A stretch of 64,000 bases of DNA from Acinetobacter gandensis (GCF_001678755.1 NZ_LZDS01000027.1:1-64000), one strand, 5' to 3'. Counted from the first letter of the stretch, positions 19,969 through 30,062 are shown. Made by a program: numbers and translations. The notes: generated by a model from the letters alone, not told the origin.

Positions 19969-20553
19969 CTATTTTGCTGTCTGTTTCGTATGAATCACAT
20001 CGGATAAATCATAGCCTACAGATTTGGCATAATTTAAGTAGTCTTGAACGACTGCTTGAACAGGATGAGCAGAACGTGAAAGGACCCACATATATTTACG
20101 ACGTGGCTCTCCCACAAGAACAGTTTGGTAATCTTCATCGGCTTTTAATACCCAATAATCACCACGTCCAATAGGTAACCAGCGAATTGATTCTGGTAGA
20201 AAGCTCACTTTTAACTTGGTATTAAAGGGTGCATTTTGAACAAAAGCTTCACCAATGGACTGCTTCTTGGTACCGTCTTTGGCAAAACAACTGTTATTGA
20301 CATTAATATTGCCATTTTCATTTAAGGTATAAACCGCAGTCACATCACGGTCACAGCTTTTTTGAAATACCAGAGGCTTACGAGCGACTTCATACCACAT
20401 ACCTAAATAACGATCGAGTTCTACTTTTTCGACTGTCTGTAATGGTTTGGTCTGTGCATATGCCATAGTCGCTGCACCTAAACCAATTAATACTGCTGCA
20501 CCCACTGCAATTTTAGCCAATTTAAAACCCGCTTTCGGAATATTTGTAGTCAT
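19969..20553 (-). CDS. Bacterial lipocalin (Blc-like)
   Basis: The ATG at 20553 (MTTNIPKAGF) follows a GAGGAAAG site and gives 194 residues; an in-frame TTG one codon before is an alternative. The N-terminus has a hydrophobic stretch ending AYAQ (about residues 15-34), so the protein is exported or anchored. There is no lipobox Cys, unlike E. coli Blc. The lipocalin signature is GMWYEVARKP (about 50-59), with IRWLPIGRGDYWVL and PRRKYMWVLSRS as later conserved strands. Blc-type proteins bind fatty acids or lysophospholipids at the outer membrane under stress. Confidence 0.88.
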   Translation of the reverse strand: MTTNIPKAGFKLAKIAVGAAVLIGLGAATMAYAQTKPLQTVEKVELDRYLGMWYEVARKPLVFQKSCDRDVTAVYTLNENGNINVNNSCFAKDGTKKQSIGEAFVQNAPFNTKLKVSFLPESIRWLPIGRGDYWVLKADEDYQTVLVGEPRRKYMWVLSRSAHPVQAVVQDYLNYAKSVGYDLSDVIHTKQTAK

Positions 20554-20701
20554 CAAGCTTTCCTCATTTTAGATGCAAACTTACGATCAAATGTCTTTCG
20601 ATATAAATTTACTTTAAACAATAAATATGCGAATTAACTCATATTTTTGTCTAAGTTATGTAGTTCAATACAGCTCAAAATAGTATTATTGTCTAACAAG
20701 A

Positions 20702-22720
20702 CTATTGAATCATTTGCGCTTTCAAGCGAAGGATTTCATCACGTAGCCTTGCTGCCTGTTCAAATTGCAACTCCTTCGAAGCTTTTAACATTTCTTTTTC
20801 AAGCTTGTTCATATGTTTCGCTAAAAGTTTCGGATCTGACATTAAATGACGCTCATCTGCACTCAAAGCTTTCGCTTGTTGTGAAATTTTTTCGTCAATT
20901 TCGTCATCTTGCAGCACTTCACCAGTATCAATATCTTTGACATTTTGACGAACCGCACTACGTGGGGTAATACCATGCTCTAAGTTAAATGCAATTTGTA
21001 AATTACGACGGCGATCCGTTTCATCAATGGCTTTTTGCATCGAATCGGTCATACGGTCTGCATATAAAATCGCTTTACCATTTAAGTTACGTGCTGCTCG
21101 ACCAATGGTCTGAATCAGTGAACGCTCTGAGCGCAGAAAGCCTTCTTTGTCGGCATCTAAAATTGCGACCAAAGAAACTTCGGGCATATCTAGACCTTCA
21201 CGCAATAAGTTAATACCTACAATCGCGTCATACACACCAGAACGTAACTCATGAATAATTTTGGTTCGTTCAACCGTATCAATATCTGAGTGTAAATAAG
21301 CGACTTTCACGCCATATTCTTTTAAATATGAGGTTAGGTCTTCTGCCATACGTTTGGTCAGTGTGGTCACGAGAACACGTTCATTGAGTTCTTTACGATT
21401 ATTAATCTCGGACAATACATCATCGACTTGGGTCAGTACTGGACGAATTTCAATTTCAGGGTCTACCAAGCCGGTTGGACGTACCACTTGTTCAACCACT
21501 TGCTCTGACTTTTCCATCTCATAATGCGCAGGTGTAGCACTGACATAAATAGTCGATGGAACAATTCTCTCCCATTCCTCAAATTTCATCGGGCGATTGT
21601 CCAATGCACTTGGTAAACGGAAACCATAATTCACTAAATTTTCTTTACGTGAACGGTCCCCTTTATACATCGCGCCAATTTGTGGAACAGTCACATGTGA
21701 TTCATCAATAATTAATAAAGCGTCATCTGGAACATAATCAAATAAGGTTGGCGGCGCTTCACCCGATGGACGACCAGATAAATGACGTGAATAGTTTTCA
21801 ATACCGTTGGTATATCCAAGTTGCTGCATCATTTCGAGGTCATAACGGGTCCGCTGTTCAATTCGTTGTGCTTCAAGTAACTTATCATTGGCGCGGAAAA
21901 AGCCAAGTCGTTCAGTTAATTCTTCACGAATCGTCCCAATTGCTCGCGTTAAATTATCTTTTGGTGTGACATAGTGGCTTTTTGGATAGATCGTTACCCG
22001 TGGCACTTTTCGAACCAATTTTCCTGTCAGTGGATCAAACCATCGAATGGAATCAACTTCATCATCAAACAGTTCAATACGAATGGCATTTTGATCTGAT
22101 TCCGCAGGGAAAATATCAATAATTTCACCACGGATACGATAAGTACCACGCAAGAATTCTAACTCGTTACGGGTATATTGCATTTCGACTAAGCGACGAA
22201 TGATATCATCACGGTTAATACGATCACCCTCAACAATGTGTAAGAGCATGCTCATATAGGCATTCGGATCGCCCAAACCATAAATTGCAGAAACCGAAGC
22301 AACAATAATTGCATCACGTCTTTCCAATAAAGCACGCGTCGCTGACAGTCGCATTTGGTCAATATGGTCGTTAATCGAAGAATCTTTTTCAATGAATGTA
22401 TCTGAAGATGGCACATACGCTTCGGGCTGATAGTAGTCATAATAGCTAACGAAGTATTCAACTGCATTGTGTGGGAAGAATGCCTTAAACTCACCATACA
22501 ACTGTGCAGCCAAAGTTTTGTTATGCGCCATGACAATAGTCGGGCGCTGGGTACGTGCAATAACATTAGCCATGGTATAGGTTTTACCCGAACCTGTTAC
22601 ACCCAATAACAACTGATCATGCATGCCCTTTTCCACCCCATGCACCAATTTTTCAATGGCTTGAGGCTGATCCCCTGCGGGCTGATATTGGGTAACCAAT
22701 TCAAAAGGCTGTTCCTGCAT
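20702..22720 (-). CDS. uvrB: Excinuclease ABC subunit B
   Basis: The ATG at 22720 gives 672 residues, the size of E. coli UvrB. The TTG at 22738 is a possible but less likely start. Walker A is [13 protein letters not shown] (about 40-52), followed by the beta-hairpin region [17 protein letters not shown]. The DEAD-like box is IIDESH and helicase motif VI is [13 protein letters not shown] domain that contacts UvrC lies in the last 40 residues ([21 protein letters not shown]). UvrB verifies DNA damage in nucleotide excision repair. Confidence 0.97.
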   Translation of the reverse strand: MQEQPFELVTQYQPAGDQPQAIEKLVHGVEKGMHDQLLLGVTGSGKTYTMANVIARTQRPTIVMAHNKTLAAQLYGEFKAFFPHNAVEYFVSYYDYYQPEAYVPSSDTFIEKDSSINDHIDQMRLSATRALLERRDAIIVASVSAIYGLGDPNAYMSMLLHIVEGDRINRDDIIRRLVEMQYTRNELEFLRGTYRIRGEIIDIFPAESDQNAIRIELFDDEVDSIRWFDPLTGKLVRKVPRVTIYPKSHYVTPKDNLTRAIGTIREELTERLGFFRANDKLLEAQRIEQRTRYDLEMMQQLGYTNGIENYSRHLSGRPSGEAPPTLFDYVPDDALLIIDESHVTVPQIGAMYKGDRSRKENLVNYGFRLPSALDNRPMKFEEWERIVPSTIYVSATPAHYEMEKSEQVVEQVVRPTGLVDPEIEIRPVLTQVDDVLSEINNRKELNERVLVTTLTKRMAEDLTSYLKEYGVKVAYLHSDIDTVERTKIIHELRSGVYDAIVGINLLREGLDMPEVSLVAILDADKEGFLRSERSLIQTIGRAARNLNGKAILYADRMTDSMQKAIDETDRRRNLQIAFNLEHGITPRSAVRQNVKDIDTGEVLQDDEIDEKISQQAKALSADERHLMSDPKLLAKHMNKLEKEMLKASKELQFEQAARLRDEILRLKAQMIQ

Positions 22721-23022
22721 CACACTCTTCTTAGACAATTCAACTCAAGCTTTATTATGAGGGCAAAGTTATGCAAAACAACGTTAAATTTATGCAAACA
22801 ACATGAATACAATTTCACTTTTTGCTCTTCACATTATGTTCAAGGCTTAATTTCACAGACGGACAATTTATAGTTAGATGAAACTTATGATTCATAAAAA
22901 GTTTTCAACCCAGATATCAGATGAAAATTAACTGAACCATACCTGTTTAAGCCTATTTTGATACTTGACCAATCAGCCTTTCAGCTGCAACATGAATAAA
23001 AGGATGATGAAGATAAAACTGT

Positions 23023-23802
23023 ATGACTTACCACTATCATGATGAAAGCATTGTTAAAGATTTAGCTGAAGACACCATTTTTGTTTTTGGTAGCAACATG
23101 GCTGGCGAACATGCTGGCGGTGCTGCACGTACAGCCCTTGAACATTTTGGTGCTATGAAAGGTGTTGGGCGTGGTTGGGCTGGGCAAAGTTTTGCGATAC
23201 CGACCATGAATGAGCATTTACAACAAATGCCACTTTCACAAATTCAACATTATGTTGATGATTTTAAAATATATACAAAAAATCATCCTAAAATGAAATA
23301 CTTCATCACCTCTATAGGCTGCGGCATCGCGGGCTATAAAGTTGAAGAAATTGCCCCAATGTTTAAAGGCATTTCACACAATGTCATCTTCCCTATCTCT
23401 TTCCGTCCTTTTGTTGAAAAGCCTCTACCAAAATTAACATCAAAGCTGCTACACACAATTTATCGTGACTCTGTCATTTTTGCACCTGCAACGGATCAAT
23501 TGGTTGAGGTCCTTGCACTCAGTGAAAACGAAAAGAGTTTGGCTAAAATTCTATTAAATACTCAAATGTACCCAACCGACAGTAATGGCCGAGATCGTAT
23601 TTTTGAAATTGAAGATATTCTGCATGCACTCAATGGCAAAATTTTTGAGTTTCAATCTAACTCTGAGGGCCCAATGATTTTTGGTGGCGTCATTCTTGCG
23701 CTACTAGAGCTCTACAATATCAATGAACAAGATTTTGCTGATGTTTGGACGGCAAAACGTGAAATTCAACCACCACGTCCTGCCAATAAAGCACGTAAAT
23801 AA
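23023..23802 (+). CDS. Macro-domain-like protein of phage/Acinetobacter type, unknown function
   Basis: This 259-residue protein begins with a block widely seen in phage and bacterial proteins. It comprises FVFGSNMAGEHAGGAARTAL, then GVGRGWAGQSFAIPT, and ITSIGCGIAGYKVEEIAPMF, all within the first 125 residues. The glycine-rich loops and their order resemble ADP-ribose-binding macro domains, but no confident assignment can be made by eye. The C-terminal half (about 140-259) is helical and not recognised. A 59-residue basic protein is encoded convergently just after it, across a shared terminator. Confidence 0.65.
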   Translation: MTYHYHDESIVKDLAEDTIFVFGSNMAGEHAGGAARTALEHFGAMKGVGRGWAGQSFAIPTMNEHLQQMPLSQIQHYVDDFKIYTKNHPKMKYFITSIGCGIAGYKVEEIAPMFKGISHNVIFPISFRPFVEKPLPKLTSKLLHTIYRDSVIFAPATDQLVEVLALSENEKSLAKILLNTQMYPTDSNGRDRIFEIEDILHALNGKIFEFQSNSEGPMIFGGVILALLELYNINEQDFADVWTAKREIQPPRPANKARK

Positions 23803-23830
23803 TTTTTATATCACCTACATAAATACACTT

Positions 23831-23864
23831 ATAAAAAAGCCAGTCACTAGACTGGCTTTTTTAA
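23831..23864. terminator. Bidirectional terminator
   Basis: Hairpin with stem AAAAGCCAGTC / GACTGGCTTTT at about 23837-23861 between converging genes. Confidence 0.85.
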
Positions 23865-23866
23865 GT

Positions 23867-24046
23867 TTAACGTTTACCCATTGAGCGACGCGTTCCGCGT
23901 GGCGGCATCCATGTACGGTCAGCATAACGCTGTGGTTTTGGGCGCATGTCTTCAAATACTTCATCAGAAGAATTTTCTTCAACTTTTTTCACTGGAAAAG
24001 GCAAATTAACAATAGCCTTCTTCTTGGGAGGGTTTTGCGTACTCAT
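23867..24046 (-). CDS. Small basic protein, 59 residues, unknown function
   Basis: A complete frame from the ATG at 24046 to the TAA at 23867. The protein starts MSTQNPPKKKAIVNLPFPVK, has an acidic middle (EENSSDEVFEDM) and ends in a basic tail (WMPPRGTRRSMGKR). It has no membrane segment and is probably cytoplasmic, possibly nucleic-acid or ribosome associated; that is a guess from charge alone. The sharp base composition of the 3' half and the matching terminator support a real gene. The ribosome site is weak. Confidence 0.6.
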   Translation of the reverse strand: MSTQNPPKKKAIVNLPFPVKKVEENSSDEVFEDMRPKPQRYADRTWMPPRGTRRSMGKR

Positions 24047-24560
24047 TGGAATAACTCAATCAAATCTGCCGCTATTGTACAAAAAAAATAGCATCGCGGC
24101 TAATCGCACTACATTTTTAAAAAGCCTTACAAGTGAAAACCGCAATTGATGAGGCTAAGCAATGTAATTCATCAAAATAATTTGTTTGAACAAAATGTTC
24201 ATCCAACTATCAACCAACGAACATCAGCTTTAAAAGTCTTTTTAGAGAACAATCTTTATAAGCCCATAAATTTTTCTTGAAAAGTACATTAATTGTATTG
24301 ACCTAAATAGCTAAGCACCCTGTCAAAAAAGTCAATTAAAATCATATTTAACAAATAGATAGCCATAAATAAAATAGATCAAAACTGCTTATTTGTTACA
24401 CAAACACTTCACTAAAGTTAAAGGATAAAACATTTTTCTTACTTTGTTACAGGAAGCTTACTTGATCTATTGATATCTATAACATTTCCACAAGTATAAA
24501 TTTTGAATAATGGGCTCTTAGAAAAATTATTATCAATTTACGGACATGGAGTCCTTTAAA
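24047..24560. other. Intergenic region upstream of the OmpW-family gene
   Basis: No gene is seen. The sequence is very AT-rich. A dyad TGAACAAAATGTTCA lies at 24187-24201. A GGAG ribosome site (24549-24552) precedes the porin start. The long untranslated-looking stretch before an outer-membrane gene suggests control at this promoter, but no binding site is recognised. Confidence 0.4.
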
Positions 24561-25643
24561 ATGAAAAAAAGTGTATTGTGCATTGCTGCGTCTATGGCTG
24601 CCCTTCCTATCCTCAGTCATGCCGACTCACCATATTTTAGTTTAAAAGATGGCGATGGCTTTAAGCGTTTTTCAGTTTCTGTAGGTGCTCTACATGTTAT
24701 GCCGCAAGGTAAAGCCCAACCCTTCCAAGTCAATACTGCAGTTAAAAATGGTGAAGTTTCCAAGAATGGTGATATTCAGGTCGATACTGTCTTAAACAAC
24801 CTTAATCCGGAGGTCAACCAGACTGCGCTTGCCACCGTTTTAAAAGGTTTAGGCTTTTTTACCGGCGGTCAGTTGGGAAGCGGACTCAGTGGTAGCTCAC
24901 AGATTCAGGGGCTGGAGGAATGGAATAACCCAGGTACAGGTCTGGAAGCAGATGATGTCACGACCTTGGGTATCATGACCAATTACTTCTTTACCGATAA
25001 CGTTTCCTTTGAAATGAAAGCCGGTATTCCCCCTAAAGTAGACTTACAGGGTAAAGGCAAAATTTATGCACCTTTCTCTGCTGTGGCCACACCACAAATT
25101 GGTAACTTACCCTTAGAATTTTTAAATATTGATCTTCAAAACGATATTTTTATTACTGATCTTGGCGCGCATGGTGCAGCAGCTTCAGCTCGTGCATGGA
25201 CACCGGCAGCAGAGATCCAATATCACTTTGGTAAAACTGGCGTGAATAAATTCCGTCCCTATGTTGGTTTGGGTGTGATGTATGCATATTTCAATGAACT
25301 GGAAATGAATCCACAAATTGAAAAAGACTTAATCGCAGCAGGTCACATGATTGCCAACATTAAAGAAGGAAATGCCGGCGCATCTCTTGAAGGTAAACCA
25401 AGTAAAGCGAATCCAAAAGTAGATTTAGAAGCGACAGATGCATTTGCACCAGTTGCCACTGTTGGTTTCACTTATGACTTTAATGATAAATGGTTTGCTG
25501 TTGGCTCTGTCAGCTATGCACATCTCCAAAATGAAACAACAATTACAGTCACAGATGCGACACATGGAGAACTCATCAAATCTAAGGCTGATATTGAAGT
25601 GAATCCTATTCTTGCCTATGCCGGCATTGGTATGCGTTTCTAA
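24561..25643 (+). CDS. OmpW-family outer membrane protein
   Basis: The ATG at 24561 (MKKSVLCIAAS) follows a GGAG site by about 8 bases and starts a clear signal peptide ending SHADS (about residue 22). The mature protein is a beta-barrel of OmpW type. Early strands such as FSVSVGALHVMPQG and the strand pair NYFFTDNVSFEMKAGIPP are visible. Later come KFRPYVGLGVMYAYF, PVATVGFTYDFNDKWFAVGSVSYAHL and a final strand ending in Phe. At 360 residues it is much longer than E. coli OmpW (about 210), with a large extra loop between strands one and two (about 40-110). OmpW/AlkL proteins let small hydrophobic molecules in. Confidence 0.85.
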   Translation: MKKSVLCIAASMAALPILSHADSPYFSLKDGDGFKRFSVSVGALHVMPQGKAQPFQVNTAVKNGEVSKNGDIQVDTVLNNLNPEVNQTALATVLKGLGFFTGGQLGSGLSGSSQIQGLEEWNNPGTGLEADDVTTLGIMTNYFFTDNVSFEMKAGIPPKVDLQGKGKIYAPFSAVATPQIGNLPLEFLNIDLQNDIFITDLGAHGAAASARAWTPAAEIQYHFGKTGVNKFRPYVGLGVMYAYFNELEMNPQIEKDLIAAGHMIANIKEGNAGASLEGKPSKANPKVDLEATDAFAPVATVGFTYDFNDKWFAVGSVSYAHLQNETTITVTDATHGELIKSKADIEVNPILAYAGIGMRF

Positions 25644-25855
25644 TTACAATGAAATACTCATAAGGCGACTTCGGTCGTCTTTTTTATTGTTCATATTTAT
25701 ATTCATCTTTCACAAAGCTTTGCCAAACCTTCGATATCTCAATTGTTTTATCGGTAATTTATAAATTTATTTTATTGTTTGGTGAATTAATTTTAATCGT
25801 AAGTAAACGATGAATCGAATACCATGAGTACAAATTTAAAAATGTAGACTGAGTT

Positions 25856-27064
25856 ATGTCTGATACTCACTTTTCTAAACCACTCATATATATGCTCATA
25901 GGTAGTGCCATTATTTTGGCATTGTCTTTAGGCGTACGTCATGCTTTTGGTTTATACCTTGTCCCGATGAGTGATGAGTTTGGTTGGGGACATAATGTTT
26001 TCAGTCTAGCAATTGCCATGCAAAACCTCATTTGGGGTGCGGTTCAACCAATCACAGGTGCTTTGGCAGATAAATATGGCAGTAAAATTGTGGTGGCTGC
26101 GGGTGGTGCACTCTACACCATTGGACTGTTGCTCATGGCGGTCAGTTCTACAGGCTTATTACTCAACTTAAGTGCAGGTTTAATTTTAGGTTTAGCTCTA
26201 TCAGCAACCTCTTTCCCTATTTTACTTTCAGCAGTGGGTCGAGCAGCGCATCCTGAGAAACGTAGTTTAGCCATGGGGATTGCAAGTGCGGCAGGTTCAT
26301 TCGGGCAATTTATTATGCTGCCCTCTACACTTCTGTTACTTCAAAAATTCGGTTGGTCATCTGCATTAGTGGTCAGTGCCATTTTAATTGCTTTAATTAT
26401 TCCTTTAGCATGGATGCTTAAAGCACCAATGTATGTGTCACCGACTAGCAGTACGAACGAGACGTCACTCAGCTTTAAACAAATATTAAAATTGGCTTGG
26501 GAGCATAAACCATTTTGGTTTTTGGCCTTAGGCTTTTTGGTCTGCGGTTTTCAGGTAGTATTTATAGGTATTCACTTGCCCGGCTATTTAATTGACCATG
26601 GTTTTAATGCAACAACTGGCACTATCTTTTTAGCCTTAGTCGGTTTGTTTAATATTGTCGGTACCTATACAGCTGGCTGGCTTGGTGGAAAGTACTCTAA
26701 ACCTAAACTATTGATGGGTTTATACGGACTCCGTGGCATTGCCATTATTGCCTTCTTATTGCTACCACTTAGCACATGGACAATCTATGCCTTTGGTATC
26801 ATTATGGGCTTATTATGGCTCTCTACTGTACCTTTAACCAATGGCATTGTAGCCAATATGTTTGGTGTTAAATATTTATCAATGCTCAGTGGTATTGTAT
26901 TTTTCACCCATCAAGTTGGGTCATTCTTTGGAGGCTGGCTGGGTGGTGTGAACCACGATATGACCGGTAACTATAATGCGGTTTGGATGTTTTCCATTGC
27001 ATTAAGCATATTTGGTGTATTGGTACATTTCTTTGTAAATGAGGAGAATGTCATAAATGACTGA
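25856..27064 (+). CDS. MFS transporter (monocarboxylate/oxalate-formate type)
   Basis: This 402-residue protein has 12 membrane segments. MFS motif A is GALADKYGSKIVVAAGG near residue 70. The start block GVRHAFGLYLVPMSDEFGWG and the SFPILLSAVGRAAHPEKRS loop resemble the oxalate/formate antiporter and monocarboxylate porter groups, so an organic acid substrate is likely. The C-terminus overlaps the start of a 44-residue membrane protein, implying cotranslation. The gene follows its OmpW-family neighbour by about 210 bp. Confidence 0.8.
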   Translation: MSDTHFSKPLIYMLIGSAIILALSLGVRHAFGLYLVPMSDEFGWGHNVFSLAIAMQNLIWGAVQPITGALADKYGSKIVVAAGGALYTIGLLLMAVSSTGLLLNLSAGLILGLALSATSFPILLSAVGRAAHPEKRSLAMGIASAAGSFGQFIMLPSTLLLLQKFGWSSALVVSAILIALIIPLAWMLKAPMYVSPTSSTNETSLSFKQILKLAWEHKPFWFLALGFLVCGFQVVFIGIHLPGYLIDHGFNATTGTIFLALVGLFNIVGTYTAGWLGGKYSKPKLLMGLYGLRGIAIIAFLLLPLSTWTIYAFGIIMGLLWLSTVPLTNGIVANMFGVKYLSMLSGIVFFTHQVGSFFGGWLGGVNHDMTGNYNAVWMFSIALSIFGVLVHFFVNEENVIND

Positions 27065-27191
27065 TTCTATGATTTGGCTTCGAACAGTTATTGTAGCGGC
27101 TCTCATTCTGCTTTTTGCACTGGCTTTCGCGTTATGGTCACACACGCCTGAATTATTTGAATATTTTAATCAAGCCTTTTGTGCACACTAA
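27057..27191 (+). CDS. Small single-pass membrane protein, 44 residues
   Basis: The ATG at 27057 overlaps the last codons of the MFS gene, and a strong GAGGAG ribosome site sits at 27041-27046. The protein reads MTDSMIWLRTVIV, then a hydrophobic stretch of about 20 residues ending near LWSHTPE, then a short polar tail with one Cys. One membrane segment and its coupling to the transporter suggest a small accessory subunit, which is inference. A terminator follows 30 bp later, so the two genes form one transcript. Confidence 0.7.
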   Translation: MTDSMIWLRTVIVAALILLFALAFALWSHTPELFEYFNQAFCAH

Positions 27192-27221
27192 ACCAGCCCT
27201 GATCACTTGATAAAGTTAATA

Positions 27222-27260
27222 CTACTGCTGTTTTTTCAACAGAACTACAGCAGTTTTTTC
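27222..27260 (+). terminator. Terminator after the MFS/small-protein pair
   Basis: Stem ACTGCTGT (27224-27231) / ACAGCAGT (27247-27254), followed by a T6 run. Confidence 0.8.
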
Positions 27261-27414
27261 GCTAAAAATCACAGTATTAAATAAAAGCTGCATTTTCAGC
27301 ATCTTAGTATAAATAATCTATTTATTCATAAACTTAGAATATTTTTTGATTTTTCATCTGCTTTTTTATTTCCTAGATTAGTGCTCAACAGATAACAAAT
27401 TGAGAACTTTTGAA

Positions 27415-28371
27415 ATGACGGCACTTACACAACTTTCACAAGCCATTCACGATGCTCCTCGCTGGCATCAAGCAGAACAATTTCAAGATGGTTCTGAAAT
27501 TCGTATTGAACCACAGCATGACCAAGCTTTGGGGGCAGTTGTGTATGGTTTAGATGCACGTAAAGCGCAATCTGGTGAAACCATTTATCGTTTAAAACAA
27601 GCTTTAGCTGAGCACTTAATTCTAATATTTAAACAACAAACTTTAGATGATCTACAGTATTTAGCCTTTGCGAGTTACTTTGGCTCTATCTTCCGCCCAG
27701 GTGCAGACATTCCTGTATTAGCGTCACAAGATGAAACAGGTACACCGCCCGATGTGGTTCCGGTTTCCAATGCTGTCGGTAAGGGTGACTACACGGGACA
27801 TGGCGAATTGGCAGCGCATGCAGACCATCAATGGACACCACTACCTTCGTTTGGATCTCTACTCTATGCCATTGAGCTCCCTCAAGATGGCGGTCAAACT
27901 TCTTGGTTTAACACTATTCGTGCCTATGAAGCATTGGACGACGCAACCAAGCAGCATTTAGATCAATTACAATTAATTACTTACAATCCGTTTGTCCGCG
28001 CCAAAAGTAACAAAGGTACCAATGGTTATGGATCAACCCCACTGTATCGTTTTAAAGATCAACCTATTGTAGGTCACGCGTATCCACACCCGCTTGTACG
28101 CACCCATCCTGAAAGTGGTCGTAAAGGTTTGTGGTTAAATGAGCGCTCAGAAGTTGAGTTGGTCAATTATGATGATCAGGCAGGAAGTGAGTTAATTGCT
28201 TCATTACGTGAACATCTATTGAAACCAGAATTCCGTTATGAACATCAATGGCAACAAGGCGACGTCGTATTTTGGGACAATCAAGTGACGCTACATTCAC
28301 GCCGCCCTTTCCCGGCTGAACAGCGCCGTTTACTGAAACGCATTAGTCTTGCAGGAGGACGTCCATTTTAA
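27415..28371 (+). CDS. TauD/TfdA-family 2-oxoglutarate-dependent dioxygenase
   Basis: The ATG at 27415 (MTALTQLSQAIH) gives 318 residues; a TTG start five codons earlier is possible. The iron-binding HxD is in GELAAHADHQWTPLP (about 134-148) and the distal His in VTLHSRRPFP near 303, followed by the Arg that binds 2-oxoglutarate (RRLLKRI). Family members hydroxylate taurine, alkyl sulfates, sulfonates or herbicides to release small products. The substrate here cannot be told. It stands alone between terminators. Confidence 0.85.
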   Translation: MTALTQLSQAIHDAPRWHQAEQFQDGSEIRIEPQHDQALGAVVYGLDARKAQSGETIYRLKQALAEHLILIFKQQTLDDLQYLAFASYFGSIFRPGADIPVLASQDETGTPPDVVPVSNAVGKGDYTGHGELAAHADHQWTPLPSFGSLLYAIELPQDGGQTSWFNTIRAYEALDDATKQHLDQLQLITYNPFVRAKSNKGTNGYGSTPLYRFKDQPIVGHAYPHPLVRTHPESGRKGLWLNERSEVELVNYDDQAGSELIASLREHLLKPEFRYEHQWQQGDVVFWDNQVTLHSRRPFPAEQRRLLKRISLAGGRPF

Positions 28372-28877
28372 AAACCGTTATACAGCGCAAAAGTCAGATA
28401 ATAACAACAACTTTTTTGGGCATCATGTAAAACAAAAATAACTCGCCATGATGCCTTAATTTACTTAATCAGAATTTCTATCTTTGCGAAGCGAACCTTT
28501 TTAAATTATTTTCTCTTTAATTTTTCTTTATTAGAAGTATGCGTATGAGAAGATAACTTTATTATTTGTACTTATTCATCTCTGTTTTAAAAAATAAGGG
28601 AAATTAGCAATTGCATCTGAATATTTAACTGGATTAAAAATATTACATCAACACGGACATCTAGAAATTTTATCTAAAAAATATGCATTGAAAAATAAAA
28701 AACCCGTAAGCCTTCACTTACAGGTAATAATTTTTTTAGGGATTAAAGTTTATGAACTAATTTTGCATACCATTTTAATATCTATAGCACTATCAATTTT
28801 TATCTACACAAGAAGCTGAAATCAAATTAATTGTTTAGAACATTTTTTAAAGCATAGTATTAACAAATAATAAAAAG
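28372..28877. other. Long intergenic region left of the kdgT island
   Basis: AT-rich sequence with no convincing gene. An open stretch 28598-28818 lacks a normal start and overlaps a terminator, so I do not call it. The only clear structure is the hairpin at 28702-28725, listed separately. Confidence 0.5.
28692..28726 (-). terminator. Terminator-like hairpin left of kdgT, near copy of the sthA terminator
   Basis: Hairpin ACCCGTAAG / CTTACAGGT (28702-28725). On the minus strand it is followed by a T run, so it would end the kdgT transcript although it lies about 150 bp after its stop. It matches the sthA terminator at 32642-32665 in 20 of 24 positions. Confidence 0.65.
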
Positions 28878-29891
28878 TTAGGTTTCGGTAATTTCTGGAC
28901 AGTCGACCTGAAGCACTTTTTTAGCTCTAAAATGATCAACTTTATGAGCAAACTTTTTCGCCCATATAGAGGTTAATATAGGAACCATAATGGCTGAAAT
29001 GACGACGCAGGTTGCAATTAATATTGTTGCTGCGGGGGCTACCGCTTCAAATTGTGGAGCCACCTGAGCAATCAGCATAGGGGTAGCTGCTGCAGAACCT
29101 GCAGTACTTGAGGCCGCTATTCCCGCAGTTCCATTACCTTTAGCCAAAAATATATCTGCAGGAATCAGGAAAAGAGCTGAAACCATTACCACAGCTACGC
29201 CAAGAATAATGCCTGGCAATCCTGTTTCCAGAATTAGACTAAAATTAATACTGTTCCCTAAGGCAAAGCCAAAAAAAGGAATCATGACTTTAGCCGCTGG
29301 AGCAAAAAAATCCCTCATTTTTTCATCCAAGTTTCCTAAGAGAAAACCGAACAAAAATGGTAATACGACGCCGACCAGCGCAGCAGGATGAAAAGAAGCT
29401 ACCCCGGCTGAACCCAGAATTAACATGGTAAACAAAGGTCCAGATTCAATTCCGATGAGTGCTCCCGCAGCGGCCTCTTCTTTTGTTCCGTATTGAGAAG
29501 TCAGTGAGGAATAAAGACCGGCATTGGTCATATCAAATGCAACAACAATGGCAAGAATTGAAAAGCCAGCAAATAGAGGCATGCTCAACATTTCATTGGG
29601 TTGCATCAGGAAACCTAAAATGAGTGCCAGCATCCATGCGACCAATAATTTTGCACCAATCACTGCACCTGCTTTCCTAACCACGGTACCGGTTGCACGG
29701 ACATTGATAGACGCTCCGAGACAAAAGGTCCAAACGCCTAAAATTGGTACTGCACCTGTAATAATACCCTTGGTAAATGAGCCGAAATACTCTGCGGTAT
29801 CTGGAGCAAAGGTATGAATTGTTGCGCCTAATAAAAGTGGAATCAACATCATTCCACCTGGAACTTTATCTATAAATTTTTTTATTTCCAT
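28878..29891 (-). CDS. kdgT: 2-keto-3-deoxygluconate permease
   Basis: This 337-residue protein has about ten membrane segments. It matches E. coli KdgT along its length, with blocks KVPGGMMLIPLLLGATIHTFAP, DMTNAGLYSSLTSQYGTKEE, VLPFLFGFLLGNLDEKMRDFF and GTAGIAASSTAGSAAATPML. KdgT imports 2-keto-3-deoxy-D-gluconate with protons. A strong GAGGG site precedes the start. It lies 170 bp downstream of a UxaA/GarD-family dehydratase on the same strand, so it likely moves a sugar acid that the dehydratase uses or makes. Confidence 0.92.
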   Translation of the reverse strand: MEIKKFIDKVPGGMMLIPLLLGATIHTFAPDTAEYFGSFTKGIITGAVPILGVWTFCLGASINVRATGTVVRKAGAVIGAKLLVAWMLALILGFLMQPNEMLSMPLFAGFSILAIVVAFDMTNAGLYSSLTSQYGTKEEAAAGALIGIESGPLFTMLILGSAGVASFHPAALVGVVLPFLFGFLLGNLDEKMRDFFAPAAKVMIPFFGFALGNSINFSLILETGLPGIILGVAVVMVSALFLIPADIFLAKGNGTAGIAASSTAGSAAATPMLIAQVAPQFEAVAPAATILIATCVVISAIMVPILTSIWAKKFAHKVDHFRAKKVLQVDCPEITET

Positions 29892-30062
29892 TTCTTAAAA
29901 CTCCCTCAAATTTCCATTCTGAAGAGTTATGGCTTTCATCCAGAAATAATCATCCGAATATATTTCAGACAGTCTTCATTATCTGTATTTGCTTTTAAAC
30001 AGATAGATAAATATGACTGTGGTGCAGATCAAAACCATAATTCTTATTGATCATTTTTCGTT

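Noticed and set aside
24187..24201. TGAACAAAATGTTCA dyad as a named operator
   Set aside because: Only five-base arms and far from the porin start; chance occurrence is likely in AT-rich DNA.
28598..28818. Open frame of about 73 codons in the gap left of kdgT
   Set aside because: No proper start codon or ribosome site and it runs across a terminator hairpin.
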